Of a stretch of DNA of 62,358 bases, positions 25,764 through 34,594 are shown one piece after another. Location of the stretch: NCBI GenBank assembly GCA_015654925.1, contig JAATFX010000131.1, positions 1 to 62,358 on the forward strand, given 5' to 3'. A program made the position numbers and the translations under genes. The stretch comes from Enterobacterales bacterium (GTDB lineage: Bacteria; Pseudomonadota; Gammaproteobacteria; Enterobacterales; Enterobacteriaceae). The notes below the pieces were generated by a model. The model was not told the DNA's origin. It saw only the letters and a program-made list of their open reading frames with translations, and searched no databases. The number at the start of each line of letters is the position of its first letter. Positions within the stretch are counted from its first letter, which is position 1.

Positions 25764-26648
25764 TCAAGGTTCAAAGGTGGAGAATATGCTTACCAGCAGC
25801 AGCACGGCGCACCCCAGCACCAGCTCCGCCAGGGTAAGCAGAGTCAGCAGGCGTATGGCTCCCTTCGGCTGGCGTCCCATGGCCGGCACCACGCCATAGC
25901 GGTTGGTGATGGCCAAGACCACCATCAGCACCACCGCGGCGATTTTAAACAACAGCAGGCGCTGGTAGGCGGACGCCCAATCTAGCGGCCATTGGCCAAG
26001 CACCAGCCAGGTGTTGACCAAACCGCTGATAATCACCAGCGCCACGGCAAAATGGGCGCTGCGCGAAAACCTTACCAGCGCGTGCAGGGCATCGTTGCGC
26101 CCCACGCCCCGCAGCCGGGGCAGACAGATCAGCAGCGGCAAGAGGCATCCCAGCCACCAGGCCGCCGAGAACAGGTGTAATATTTGGTTGCCGCGCTGCA
26201 AGGCGCCCCTCATTCCGTCGTACATGGCGGAATGCCCAACCAGGGCCTGGCTTACCAGCAGGACGCTTAACGCCGCGAGCAGGAGACGATGGCGCATGGC
26301 CGTCAGGGTATGCAGGCCCGCAGCTAAAACCGCCAGCAGCGCCACCGCCAGGTGCCATAGCCACACCGACCCAAACGCGGTGTTTAGGACCGCCAGCCAA
26401 ATGGCTGGACTCAAGGTTTGCGGCCAGCCGTCGCCCATTTGGCCGGCTTGCAGGGCCAGGATGCCCGCGGACGTCAGCAAGCTGAGCCATGCCATAATCC
26501 GGATGGTGGCGCCCAGGGAATTACGCAGGGCGCCGCGCAGGCCGGCGGGAGCCAGGCATTCGCAAAACAAAGCGATGCCGAACCCCTGCATGATGGCGGC
26601 AATATGAACGAATCGGCAGGCGGAGTAGCTGGCCGCTAGGCTTATCAT
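25764..26648 (-). CDS. yebZ: YebZ, CopD-family inner-membrane protein
   Basis: 294 residues with eight predicted membrane helices. The C-terminal CopD domain (about 185-285) contains VRFSRSAHFAVALVIISGL. CopD works with CopC in copper import or resistance in other bacteria. Its start codon abuts the yobA stop, so translation is probably coupled. Confidence 0.92.
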   Translation of the reverse strand: MISLAASYSACRFVHIAAIMQGFGIALFCECLAPAGLRGALRNSLGATIRIMAWLSLLTSAGILALQAGQMGDGWPQTLSPAIWLAVLNTAFGSVWLWHLAVALLAVLAAGLHTLTAMRHRLLLAALSVLLVSQALVGHSAMYDGMRGALQRGNQILHLFSAAWWLGCLLPLLICLPRLRGVGRNDALHALVRFSRSAHFAVALVIISGLVNTWLVLGQWPLDWASAYQRLLLFKIAAVVLMVVLAITNRYGVVPAMGRQPKGAIRLLTLLTLAELVLGCAVLLLVSIFSTFEP

Positions 26649-27029
26649 TTATTTTACGCTGAAGTGATAGCGGCCTTCGGTGGTATGGCTGTCAACGGAA
26701 ACGGCATGCCATTGCACCTGATAAACGCCGGCGGTCAGAGGCTTATCGATTGGGATAATGATATGGGCGGGATTAGCCGGATCGGCTTTTATCACGCCGG
26801 TGGGAATAGGAACGTTGCCGGGCCCGGTGAGCGCCAGGCCGCTGGCCGCGGGGTCGATGCCCTGGCTAAAGGTCATGGTTAACGCCTGGGGGGCGGCGCT
26901 CATGGCGGCGCCGGCGGCCGGGTATTGCGATTTGAGATGCGCATGGGCCTGGGCTTGCTGCGCCGCAAGGCCGGTGAGCGCCGTCAGTATCAGCGCAACG
27001 GCGGGGGCGGTAATACGAAGGCTGGACAT
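26649..27029 (-). CDS. yobA: YobA, CopC-like periplasmic copper-binding protein
   Basis: 126 residues from MSSLRITAPAV; AAGGAAATG precedes it at good distance, so longer in-frame starts are unlikely. The signal peptide ends at AQAHA|H, and the mature protein begins with His as CopC proteins do (HAHLKSQYPAAGAAM). The C-terminal WHAVSVDSHTTEGRYHFSV carries the second copper site region. First gene of yobA-yebZ-yebY. Confidence 0.92.
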   Translation of the reverse strand: MSSLRITAPAVALILTALTGLAAQQAQAHAHLKSQYPAAGAAMSAAPQALTMTFSQGIDPAASGLALTGPGNVPIPTGVIKADPANPAHIIIPIDKPLTAGVYQVQWHAVSVDSHTTEGRYHFSVK

Positions 27030-27140
27030 TAACGTCATTTCCTTATACTGAAACATGCCATGTCGGTTATACCGACGCTTGCCGTCCATTGCGCAGCCGT
27101 GGGGATGTTATCGCGATACCGGGCAGGAAATAACCGGGAA

Positions 27141-27208
27141 TAAAAAAAGCCCCGGCGCCGCTGCTCCGCTTACCTGGACGCAAGCTGATGATAGCGATTG
27201 CCGGGACT
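27141..27208 (-). terminator. Terminator region of ftnA
   Basis: On the minus strand AGTCCCGGC (27208-27200) can pair with GCCGGGGCT (27156-27148), followed by TTTTTTTA. A second arm, GCGGCGCCGGGG at 27233-27244, could compete for the same pairing (CCCCGGCGCCGC at 27150-27161). The loops are unusually long. Confidence 0.5.
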
Positions 27209-27246
27209 TCTGTCGAGCGCACCCTGGCTAAGGGCGGCGCCGGGGA

Positions 27247-27762
27247 TTAAATCGCGGCGGGGGTATTATCGCCGCCGTTCATTTTTTTCAGATCCTGATC
27301 GATAAAGAACAGCCCGCCGTTGCTGGTATTAACCAGCGACAGTTTATCGAGAATGGATTTGAACAATTTTTCTTCTTCATGCTGTTCGGACACATACCAC
27401 TGCAGGAAGTTAAACGTGGAGTAATCCTGAGAGGTGATGGCCGCATGAGCCAGTTCGTTGATCTTCTGGGTGATCATCTGCTCATGCTCGTAGGTGCGTT
27501 TGAACAGTTCAGCCAGCGACGTAAAGCCGGTGGGCGGCGCCTCGATGGCGCCCAGCACCGGCATGGTGCCAGCGTCGTTGAGGTAATCGAACAGTCGGCG
27601 CATGTGATCCATCTCTTCGAGAGACTGGGTCTTCAGGAAAGCGGAGGCGCCTTCATAACCTTTATCGCTGCACCAGGCGCTCATTTGCAGATAAAGATTA
27701 GCGGAAAAAAATTCCAGATTTAGCTGTTCGTTAAGCTTATTAGCCATTTCTTGTTTTAACAT
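27247..27762 (-). CDS. ftnA: Non-heme ferritin FtnA
   Basis: 171 residues from MLKQEMANKLNEQL, preceded by AAGGAAGC; the longer frame is discarded. A four-helix ferritin with the ferroxidase ligands E17, E50 and H53 as in E. coli FtnA. It stores iron as a 24-mer. In E. coli ftnA is near tyrP, not here, so the neighbourhood differs, but the sequence match is strong. Confidence 0.95.
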   Translation of the reverse strand: MLKQEMANKLNEQLNLEFFSANLYLQMSAWCSDKGYEGASAFLKTQSLEEMDHMRRLFDYLNDAGTMPVLGAIEAPPTGFTSLAELFKRTYEHEQMITQKINELAHAAITSQDYSTFNFLQWYVSEQHEEEKLFKSILDKLSLVNTSNGGLFFIDQDLKKMNGGDNTPAAI

Positions 27763-28135
27763 GGGCAGGCTTCCTTGTTCCGGTAATTGAAAAGTAGACG
27801 TAATCATTATGCCCAAACGATAACAAAATATATACTATTATTTAACCTGCATGGTATGTTAATTAAATAGTTCATATAAATCAATATTCTATATATTTAT
27901 TTTCGTGAAACCCGACTATTATAAATTAATTATTCAAAATGGAATTGATAGGTATTCTTATTTGTATTATGAATTGAGAAATAAAATGAAAAATATTATT
28001 GCCGCATTAGCCGCACCGGCGCTGTGAATACAAACGATTATTATTTCTATCCCGATGACGTCCGCCGCCCTTGCATTTTTAAGCGCCGTCCATTATTTTT
28101 AGCATCGTTGTCCCTTATCGGCCGCAGGAGGTGGT
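27763..28135. other. AT-rich divergent intergenic region
   Basis: 373 bases between ftnA and holE with AT-rich promoter-like DNA. At 27986-28027 a 13-codon frame (MKNIIAALAAPAL) looks like the beginning of a secreted-protein signal peptide cut by a stop; possibly the remnant of a DUF1471-type gene. Confidence 0.45.
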
Positions 28136-28363
28136 ATGGAATATAATTTGGCAAAACTCGACGCTGAGGTCATGGACAAGATCAATGTCGATCTGGCGGC
28201 TTCGGGCGTCGCCTTCAAGGAACGCTATAACATGCCGGTAGTTGCCGAGCAGATCGAACGGGAACAACCGGAGCGGTTGCGCGATTACTTTCGCGAGCGG
28301 GTGGCATTTTATCGCCAGGCATCGTTAAATTTTTCCCGTTTGCCTTATGAACCGAGAAAATAA
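28136..28363 (+). CDS. holE: HolE, DNA polymerase III theta subunit
   Basis: 75 residues. NLAKLDAEVMDKINVDLAAS followed by GVAFKERYNMPVVAEQIERE is the HolE signature, and the end SRLPYEPRK matches too. Theta binds and stabilises the epsilon proofreading subunit. Strong AGGAGG lies upstream of the ATG. Confidence 0.96.
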   Translation: MEYNLAKLDAEVMDKINVDLAASGVAFKERYNMPVVAEQIEREQPERLRDYFRERVAFYRQASLNFSRLPYEPRK

Positions 28364-28583
28364 TCCCGCCCTGCTCTATACTGGTTTTGCCGCCGGTTCG
28401 CTATAAGCCCGATCGCGGGTTCTGGAAGTTGGCCGTAATCCCTCCCAAGCCCGCCGTGCCGGCGTTCGCCGCTCCTCTGGTAGACCCCCAGGGGTGGCGG
28501 AATAGCACAAATTGACTTGATTATCTTAGCCAACTGGCAGTTAATCATTCCTACATTTCCGGTTCTTTTACAGAGAGGCAAAT

Positions 28584-28694
28584 ATGAGTAAGGGAATGGA
28601 TCGTAAAAAAGACGCGAAAAAGAAACCGTTAAAATCGCCGGAAGAAAAACGCGCTGACAAGCGCAATAGAAAGACCCAGCCTGATATCGTTTAA
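28584..28694 (+). CDS. 36-residue basic conserved peptide
   Basis: MSKGMDRKKDAKKKPLKSPE followed by EKRADKRNRKTQPDIV. It is highly charged with no membrane segment. AGAGAGG precedes the ATG and a terminator follows the stop after about 20 bases. Similar tiny Lys-rich proteins occur widely in Gammaproteobacteria as conserved hypotheticals; function unknown. Confidence 0.75.
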   Translation: MSKGMDRKKDAKKKPLKSPEEKRADKRNRKTQPDIV

Positions 28695-28713
28695 TTTAGG
28701 CGAACCAATGATA

Positions 28714-28738
28714 AACCCGCATCTGATGCGGGTTTTTT
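28714..28738 (+). terminator. Terminator after the small basic peptide gene
   Basis: The stem AACCCGCAT / ATGCGGGTT with a 3-base loop is followed by TTTT. It isolates the gene from exoX. Confidence 0.85.
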
Positions 28739-28790
28739 GTTGCTGCTATTCAGGTCATAATAGTCATTCGTACCCTGAATAGGAAAAACC

Positions 28791-29468
28791 ATGACTTTTC
28801 GTGTCATTGATACTGAAACCTGTGGCCTGGAAGGCGGTGTTGTCGAGATTGCTTCGGTTGACGTGGAAAACGGCCTGTTGACCAACCCCATGAGCGATCT
28901 GGTTTGCCCCGACCGCGCCATCGGCTATGAGGCCATGGCCATCCATCATATTACCGAAGAGATGGTCGCGGATAAGCAGCGTATCGCCAAAACGGTCGGC
29001 CGCTATCACGGCAGCCCCTATTATGTCGCGCACAATGCCGCGTTCGACCGGCGCATGCTGCCGGAAATGCACGGCGAGTGGATATGCACCGTCAAGCTTG
29101 CCCGCAAGCTCTATCCCGGTTTGAAATACAGCAATCAATATCTGCGTTATGCCCTGAACCTGGCGGTGACCGTGCCCGACGGGCTTTACCCGCATCGCGC
29201 TTTGTATGATTGTTATGTGACGGCGGCGCTGCTGGTGAAAATCATGGCCGATTCCGGCTGGAGCGCGGCGGAAATGGTGGCGCTCAGCAACCAGGCAACA
29301 TTGGTGACCACCTTGAAATTCGGCAAATACCGCGGCCAGCCCATGGAGCGCATCGCCAGGGAGGACCCGGGCTATCTGAAATGGCTGCTGGGCAACCTGA
29401 AGGATTTATCGGCGGATATGCGCTTTAGCATTAATCATTACCTGAGCCAGGGAGAAGCAGCGCGTTAA
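28791..29468 (+). CDS. exoX: ExoX, exodeoxyribonuclease X
   Basis: 225 residues. DEDDh 3'-5' exonuclease: D7 and E9 in FRVIDTETCGLE, the second Asp in AHNAAFDRRML, and the His/Asp motif in HRALYDCYVTAAL. ExoX acts in mismatch repair and UV-damage tolerance on single- and double-stranded DNA. AGGAAAAACC precedes the ATG. Position between holE and ptrB agrees with E. coli. Confidence 0.95.
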   Translation: MTFRVIDTETCGLEGGVVEIASVDVENGLLTNPMSDLVCPDRAIGYEAMAIHHITEEMVADKQRIAKTVGRYHGSPYYVAHNAAFDRRMLPEMHGEWICTVKLARKLYPGLKYSNQYLRYALNLAVTVPDGLYPHRALYDCYVTAALLVKIMADSGWSAAEMVALSNQATLVTTLKFGKYRGQPMERIAREDPGYLKWLLGNLKDLSADMRFSINHYLSQGEAAR

Positions 29469-29482
29469 CGCGCTGCCGGCGG

Positions 29483-31540
29483 CTATTGATGTTCGTGCCC
29501 GGTCAGGGAAAGGATAAAAGTGTATTCCATCGCTATTCCTTCATAACCTTTGAAACGCCCGGATTTACCGCCGTGACCGGAATCCATGTCGGTGCACAGC
29601 AGCAACAGGTTGTCATTGGTTTTGACGGCCCTGAGCTTGGCGACCCATTTGGCCGGTTCCCAATATTGCACCTGGGAATCATGCAGGCCGGTGGTGACCA
29701 GCAGATGGGGATAGGGTTGCGGGCTCACCTGGTCATAAGGGCTGTAGCGCAGCATATAGTCATAATAAGCCTTCTCTTCCGGATTGCCCCACTCGTCATA
29801 TTCGCCGGTGGTCAGCGGAATGCTATCATCAAGCATCGTGGTCACGACATCCACAAACGGTACCTGCGCCACCACGCCCTTGAACAGCGTCGGCGCCATA
29901 TTGATCACCGCGCCCATCAACAGCCCGCCGGCGCTGCCGCCCATAGCAAAAGCCTGCTGCTCATCCCCATAGCCTTGCTTAAGCAGATACTGGCTAACAT
30001 CGATAAAGTCGGTGAAGGTATTTAGCTTGTTAAACAGCTTGCCGTCTTCATACCATTGCTGGCCCAGTTCGCCGCCGCCGCGTATATGCGCCAGGGCAAA
30101 CACAAAACCACGATCCAGCAGGCTCAGACGGCTGGCGCTGAAATCAGGGTCCATGCTGCTGCCATAAGAACCATAACCATATACCAGCAGGGGATTGCGG
30201 CCGTGATGAAACAGATCCTTGCGATACACCAGCGAAACCGGTACCTCGGCGCCGTCGCGGGCGGTGACCCATAGCCGTTCGCTGCGATAGTTTTCCGCAT
30301 CGAAGTTTTTCACCAGGGACTGTTTGAGCAGCTTGCGCTCGCCGGTGGCCATATTCGATTCGAACAAGGTGGTAGGCGTGGTCATGGAAGAATAACCATA
30401 GCGCACCCATTGGGTTTGCGGATTGGGGTTGTAGGCCAGCCAGGTGACATAGGTGGGATCGTCGAAAGCGATGCCCTTCTCTTCCCCGGTTTCCCAATGA
30501 ATTTGCCGCAGGCTGGTCAGGCCTTGATGCCGTTCTTCGAGCACCAGCCAATCGGTAAATAGCGTGAAACTTTCCAGCACAACGTCTTCCCTGGCGGGAA
30601 TCAGCGGCTGCCACTGCTGTTCATCAGGCGTTTCGCTGCGATACAGGGCAAAGTTTTTACCGTCGCGGTTGGATCGCAGGTAAAAATGGCCCTGGAAATG
30701 GTCCAGTGAATATTCATGGTCATGGCGGCGGGCCAGGAACAGCTGCGGCGTCGCGCTGGGGTCGTCCGCGTCCAGCAGCAGGATTTCGCCGGACGTCGTG
30801 CTACCCAAGGCAATAATAATATAACGCTCGGAGGTGGTTTTATGCACGCTGACGTAAAAAGCGTCGTCTTGTTCTTCATACACCAGTTCGTCGAGATCCG
30901 TCGACGTGCCGACCCGGTGGCGATAGACCTGATAGGGCAGCAGCGTTTTTTTATGTTTGCGGACGTAGTAGAGGATTTTGGAATCATTGGTCCATTCAAA
31001 ACCCGATGAGGCGTTTTCGATGACTTCCGGATACCAGGAGTCGCGGGCCAGGTTTTTAAAACGAATACCGTACAGGCGGCGCGACAAGAAATCTTCCGCC
31101 GCCGCCATAATGGCGTTGTCGGGGCTTATTTCCAGCGACCCCATGGTATAAAACTCGCTTTGCGCCGCCCGCTGGTTGCCGTCGAGCAGGATTTCCCACG
31201 CACCCCCGTCGGCCGATTCCGCCGGCTGGCGGGTATAAATGGCATATTCGTTGCCTTGCTCATAGCGGCTTTGATAGCGGTAACCGCGACGGATGTAAGG
31301 CACCGAACGGTCTTGCTGCGGGATGCGCTCCACCATTTCGGTAAAGAGTTTGTGACGCAGTTCGTCGTGGCCGGCCATCATGGTTTCGCCATAGGTGTTT
31401 TCCTGGGCGAGGTAGTCGAGGACGGCCGGATCTTCCCGCTTGTCATCACGTAGCCAATAATAATTATCGATCCGTGTCTCACCATGCACGGTTAATGTAT
31501 GAGGTCTTTTTTCAGCTATTGGGGGAAATATCATACGCAC
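29483..31540 (-). CDS. ptrB: PtrB, oligopeptidase B
   Basis: 685 residues of the S9 prolyl-oligopeptidase family. An N-terminal beta-propeller covers about 75-400. The C-terminal alpha/beta hydrolase domain has the catalytic Ser in MGGSAGGLLMG and the His in MDSGHGGKSGRF. It cleaves peptides after Lys and Arg in the cytoplasm. Confidence 0.96.
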   Translation of the reverse strand: MRMIFPPIAEKRPHTLTVHGETRIDNYYWLRDDKREDPAVLDYLAQENTYGETMMAGHDELRHKLFTEMVERIPQQDRSVPYIRRGYRYQSRYEQGNEYAIYTRQPAESADGGAWEILLDGNQRAAQSEFYTMGSLEISPDNAIMAAAEDFLSRRLYGIRFKNLARDSWYPEVIENASSGFEWTNDSKILYYVRKHKKTLLPYQVYRHRVGTSTDLDELVYEEQDDAFYVSVHKTTSERYIIIALGSTTSGEILLLDADDPSATPQLFLARRHDHEYSLDHFQGHFYLRSNRDGKNFALYRSETPDEQQWQPLIPAREDVVLESFTLFTDWLVLEERHQGLTSLRQIHWETGEEKGIAFDDPTYVTWLAYNPNPQTQWVRYGYSSMTTPTTLFESNMATGERKLLKQSLVKNFDAENYRSERLWVTARDGAEVPVSLVYRKDLFHHGRNPLLVYGYGSYGSSMDPDFSASRLSLLDRGFVFALAHIRGGGELGQQWYEDGKLFNKLNTFTDFIDVSQYLLKQGYGDEQQAFAMGGSAGGLLMGAVINMAPTLFKGVVAQVPFVDVVTTMLDDSIPLTTGEYDEWGNPEEKAYYDYMLRYSPYDQVSPQPYPHLLVTTGLHDSQVQYWEPAKWVAKLRAVKTNDNLLLLCTDMDSGHGGKSGRFKGYEGIAMEYTFILSLTGHEHQ

Positions 31541-31630
31541 CCTTCCTTATTTGCATAAGAAACAGAGTGGCACGAATCCGGCGGGTTGCCAAGCGCAGCG
31601 GCAGAGGCGCACGGCGCTCATCGCGGCGGG

Positions 31631-32281
31631 TTATGGGACGGCGACAACGCTAACCTGGGAATTAACCCGCTGTTCAAGCTCGGTTTTTACATCGTCCGGA
31701 ATTTTTAGCGCCCGTGCCAGGGCATCCATATAACTTCGCTCCATAAAATGATCGACATCGACCACCGCGCAGCTCAGGCAATAGATTTCCAGCGCTTCGT
31801 CCTCGGTGCGGATATCGCGGGTCAGACGCTCCGGGTCCAGCGGCTGGGTTATGGCGTCCTGCACCAGGAGCTCTACTTCGTCGCCCCAGCCCAGTTGGTG
31901 AATATGTTGTTGAATGGATTGCCGTTCAGTGTCATCGATATGCCCGTCGGCTTTGGCGGCGAATACCAGCGCCATGATCAACCGCTGGGCGCGCCGATCG
32001 ATAGGGCTTGGCTGGGCGGCGGGCACGGCCTGGGGCTGGGCGTCGCGCATGCGCTTTTTATATTGATCCCACACCACCGCGCCCAATGCGGCGCCGCCCC
32101 CGATGAACAGGGCGTTTTTCCCCGCCGCGCCGATGGCCTTGCGCGACGATTTATTGGCAATCAGCAGGCCGACCAAGCCGCCGAGCGCACCGGGAGCCAA
32201 TAGATTGGCCAGGTTGGCGCTATCGCCCTGCCCGCCCTTTTGCTGGACCATCGTTTGGATTTTTTGCATCCATTGGTTCAT
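31631..32281 (-). CDS. yebE: YebE, DUF533 inner-membrane protein
   Basis: 216 residues. A Gly/Ala-rich N-terminal part with one or two hydrophobic stretches (GALGGLVGLLIANKS, ALFIGGGAALGAVVW) is followed by a soluble TerB-like DUF533 domain with FAAKADGHIDDTERQSIQQH. In E. coli, yebE is a Cpx-regulon gene. The 5' leader has a perfect hairpin (GGATCGC-TGC-GCGATCC, 32303-32319); no clear CpxR box was found. Confidence 0.92.
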   Translation of the reverse strand: MNQWMQKIQTMVQQKGGQGDSANLANLLAPGALGGLVGLLIANKSSRKAIGAAGKNALFIGGGAALGAVVWDQYKKRMRDAQPQAVPAAQPSPIDRRAQRLIMALVFAAKADGHIDDTERQSIQQHIHQLGWGDEVELLVQDAITQPLDPERLTRDIRTEDEALEIYCLSCAVVDVDHFMERSYMDALARALKIPDDVKTELEQRVNSQVSVVAVP

Positions 32282-32463
32282 AGCCGTCCCCTTGGTGAGT
32301 TCGGATCGCTGCGCGATCCCCGTTCACCAAAATAGACGATTTATTGTCAATTTATTAAAAGGGTTTGCAAAGAAGCCTGCAGGGGCAAGGCGGGATATTC
32401 AATAGACCGAACCGGCGGCGCGCAATCATCCGCACCGCCGGGAAAACCGCGCAACGGCGGGGA

Positions 32464-33147
32464 TTAGGGTTGCAAGGCGTAACTTATTTCACCTGCCTGG
32501 CAATCCAGTGTTACCGCAAAAGCGCGGTCGGCGCTTTGTCCGCGAATTTTCAGCGGTGCCTGCCAGTTATCGCCGCTGCCGGTGATATCCTCGGGGTTGA
32601 CCTGGGTGACAATCGTTTCGCCCAGCGCTTTTTTATCGTCATCGGCGCGGGGAAAGCGATTCTGGGTATAATCCTGTTTAATCAGTTCCGCAACCTGGGG
32701 AGCGTTGAGATCGGGACAGGGCGATACTTTGAAGGTTCTGAGCGGTTGCCCTTTTTTGGACTGATCTTTGTTGGCCGCGGATACCTTGTTGGCTTCGGCG
32801 GCGTTCCCCGTCACGGATTGCCCGGCGGCGGTTTTTTTATCCGGCGCGTTTTTTTTCTCGGCGGCGGGTTTTTTATCGGCGTTGACTGGCGCCGGTTTGT
32901 CGGCCGGGGCGCTGCTATCGGGAGCGGCGTTATTCGCCGGCGGCGTTGGTGCCGGCACGGCGTTGGCGGGCGGCTTGGCGTCAGTCTGGCCGGCAGGCTG
33001 TTGAGCGTCCGACTCGGCGTCCACGGGCGGTTGCGCGGTCGAGGTCTGCGGTTCAACCGGCGGGGCCTGGTCCGCCGCGCCAGCGAGTGACGATAGCATC
33101 ATGCCAACCGCCATTACGCCTAGCAGCCCGATTCCCATTTTTTGCAT
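32464..33147 (-). CDS. yebF: YebF-domain secreted protein with long Pro/Ala/Lys linker
   Basis: 227 residues against 118 in E. coli YebF. A signal peptide (about 1-24, ending SLAGA) is followed by a low-complexity Pro/Ala/Gln then Lys/Ala segment (25-137), then the YebF domain (138-227) with FKVSPCPDLNAPQVAELIKQ. Cys144 and Cys216 would form the single disulfide of the fold. YebF crosses the outer membrane in E. coli; the related Cmi protein confers colicin M immunity. The extended linker may cross the peptidoglycan or mediate binding. Lies before purT as in E. coli; yebG is absent. Confidence 0.85.
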   Translation of the reverse strand: MQKMGIGLLGVMAVGMMLSSLAGAADQAPPVEPQTSTAQPPVDAESDAQQPAGQTDAKPPANAVPAPTPPANNAAPDSSAPADKPAPVNADKKPAAEKKNAPDKKTAAGQSVTGNAAEANKVSAANKDQSKKGQPLRTFKVSPCPDLNAPQVAELIKQDYTQNRFPRADDDKKALGETIVTQVNPEDITGSGDNWQAPLKIRGQSADRAFAVTLDCQAGEISYALQP

Positions 33148-33276
33148 AAAGCCTCCACTGTTCTGGTTATCCTTTTCTCAAGGTATTGAATGATAATAGC
33201 CTGTTAAATTTCGCTTGAGAAAGGGATTTATCAAATCCGGCGCCAAAAAGCGGCCGCGCTTGCCCGCCTGCTGCAT

Positions 33277-33299
33277 AGGCAAACGTTTTCGTTTATACT
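33277..33299 (+). promoter_or_regulatory. PurR operator and -10 of purT
   Basis: AGGCAAACGTTTTCGT (33277-33292) matches the PurR consensus (ACGCAAACGTTTTCGT) at nearly every position. TATACT (33294-33299) directly follows and fits a -10, so bound PurR would block the promoter. Confidence 0.88.
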
Positions 33300-33332
33300 G
33301 CGCGCAATTTTTATCAAGTCAGGTGAATGCGA

Positions 33333-34511
33333 ATGGTAACCATTGGAACAGCGTTGCGCGCCGGCGCGACGCGGGTGATGCTGCTGGGGTCGGGTGAATT
33401 GGGTAAGGAAGTGGCGATTGAATGCCAGCGTCTGGGCGTGGAAGTCATTGCCGTCGATCGCTACGCCGACGCGCCGGCGATGCAGGTCGCCCATCGCGCC
33501 CATGTGATCGATATGCTCGATGGCGCCGCGCTGCGCGCGCTTATCGAAGCGGAACGACCCGATTTTATCGTGCCGGAAATTGAAGCCATTGCCACCGATA
33601 TGCTGGTCGCCCTTGAACAGGAGGGGCATCATGTGGTGCCCTGCGCCCAGGCCGCCAGGCTGACCATGAACCGCGAAGGCATCCGGCGCCTGGCGGCGGA
33701 AACCCTGGCATTGCCCACATCGGACTACGCTTTTGCCAGCGATCGGGCCGAGCTGGATCGGGCGGTGGCCAAGATTGGCTATCCGCTGATTATCAAGCCG
33801 GTAATGAGTTCTTCGGGCAAGGGACAAAGTCTGGTACGCGATCCGGCTAAACTGGACGACGCCTGGACATACGCGCAGCTCGGCGGGCGCGCCGGCGGCG
33901 GCAAAGCGATTGTGGAAGGGCTGGTCGCCTTTGATTTCGAGATCGCTTTACTGACCATCAGCGCCGTGGACGGGATTCATTTTTGCGAACCCATCGGCCA
34001 CCGGCAGGAAGACGGCGATTACCGGGAATCCTGGCAGCCGCAGCGGATGAGCGCGCTGGCGTTGCAGCGGGCGCGGGATATCGCGGAGCAAGTGGTTACC
34101 GCCCTGGGCGGCCGAGGGTTGTTCGGAGTCGAGCTGTTTGTGCGCGGCGACGAGGTGATTTTCAGCGAAGTGTCGCCCCGCCCCCATGACACGGGCATGG
34201 TCACGCTGATGTCCCAGGATCTCTCCGAGTTCGCGTTGCATGTGCGCGCCTTCCTCGGGCTGCCGATAGGCGCTATCCGGCAATATGGCCCGGCGGCGTC
34301 GGCGGTGATCCTGCCTGAGCTGCAGAGCGGTAACGTCAGCTTTAGCGGCCTTGAGCTGGCCTTGCAGGGCCATACGCAAATCAGGCTATTCGGTAAACCC
34401 GCGATCGGCGGCAAGCGCCGCATGGGCGTGGCCCTGGCAATGGCGGATACGGTAGAAGAGGCCGTCGGCGAAGCCAAGCGCTGCGCGGCGGCGGTCAAAG
34501 TCTCCGGCTGA
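33333..34511 (+). CDS. purT: PurT, formate-dependent GAR transformylase
   Basis: 392 residues from MVTIGTALRAGATR; AGGTG lies 7 bases upstream, so this ATG is preferred over the one two codons earlier. ATP-grasp enzyme that makes formyl-GAR from GAR, formate and ATP in purine synthesis. GSGELGKEVAIECQRLGVEV and FSEVSPRPHDTGMVT are family hallmarks. Controlled by the PurR operator just upstream. Confidence 0.97.
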   Translation: MVTIGTALRAGATRVMLLGSGELGKEVAIECQRLGVEVIAVDRYADAPAMQVAHRAHVIDMLDGAALRALIEAERPDFIVPEIEAIATDMLVALEQEGHHVVPCAQAARLTMNREGIRRLAAETLALPTSDYAFASDRAELDRAVAKIGYPLIIKPVMSSSGKGQSLVRDPAKLDDAWTYAQLGGRAGGGKAIVEGLVAFDFEIALLTISAVDGIHFCEPIGHRQEDGDYRESWQPQRMSALALQRARDIAEQVVTALGGRGLFGVELFVRGDEVIFSEVSPRPHDTGMVTLMSQDLSEFALHVRAFLGLPIGAIRQYGPAASAVILPELQSGNVSFSGLELALQGHTQIRLFGKPAIGGKRRMGVALAMADTVEEAVGEAKRCAAAVKVSG

Positions 34512-34524
34512 GCCGATAGAGGCC

Positions 34525-34556
34525 GGAAAAAAGGCTTCCCCCTGCGGGGAAGCCTT
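34525..34556 (-). terminator. Terminator of eda, also behind purT
   Basis: An 11-bp stem AAGGCTTCCCC / GGGGAAGCCTT with a 4-base loop. It is followed leftward by TTTTTT, and rightward by TTAA only. Confidence 0.87.
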
Positions 34557-34594
34557 AACAAAGTAAAATACTGCTACGCTTTACGCCATAACGC

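Noticed and set aside
32768..33147. Long overlapping frames opposite yebF
   Set aside because: They arise from the low-complexity GC-rich linker of yebF and have no protein features.
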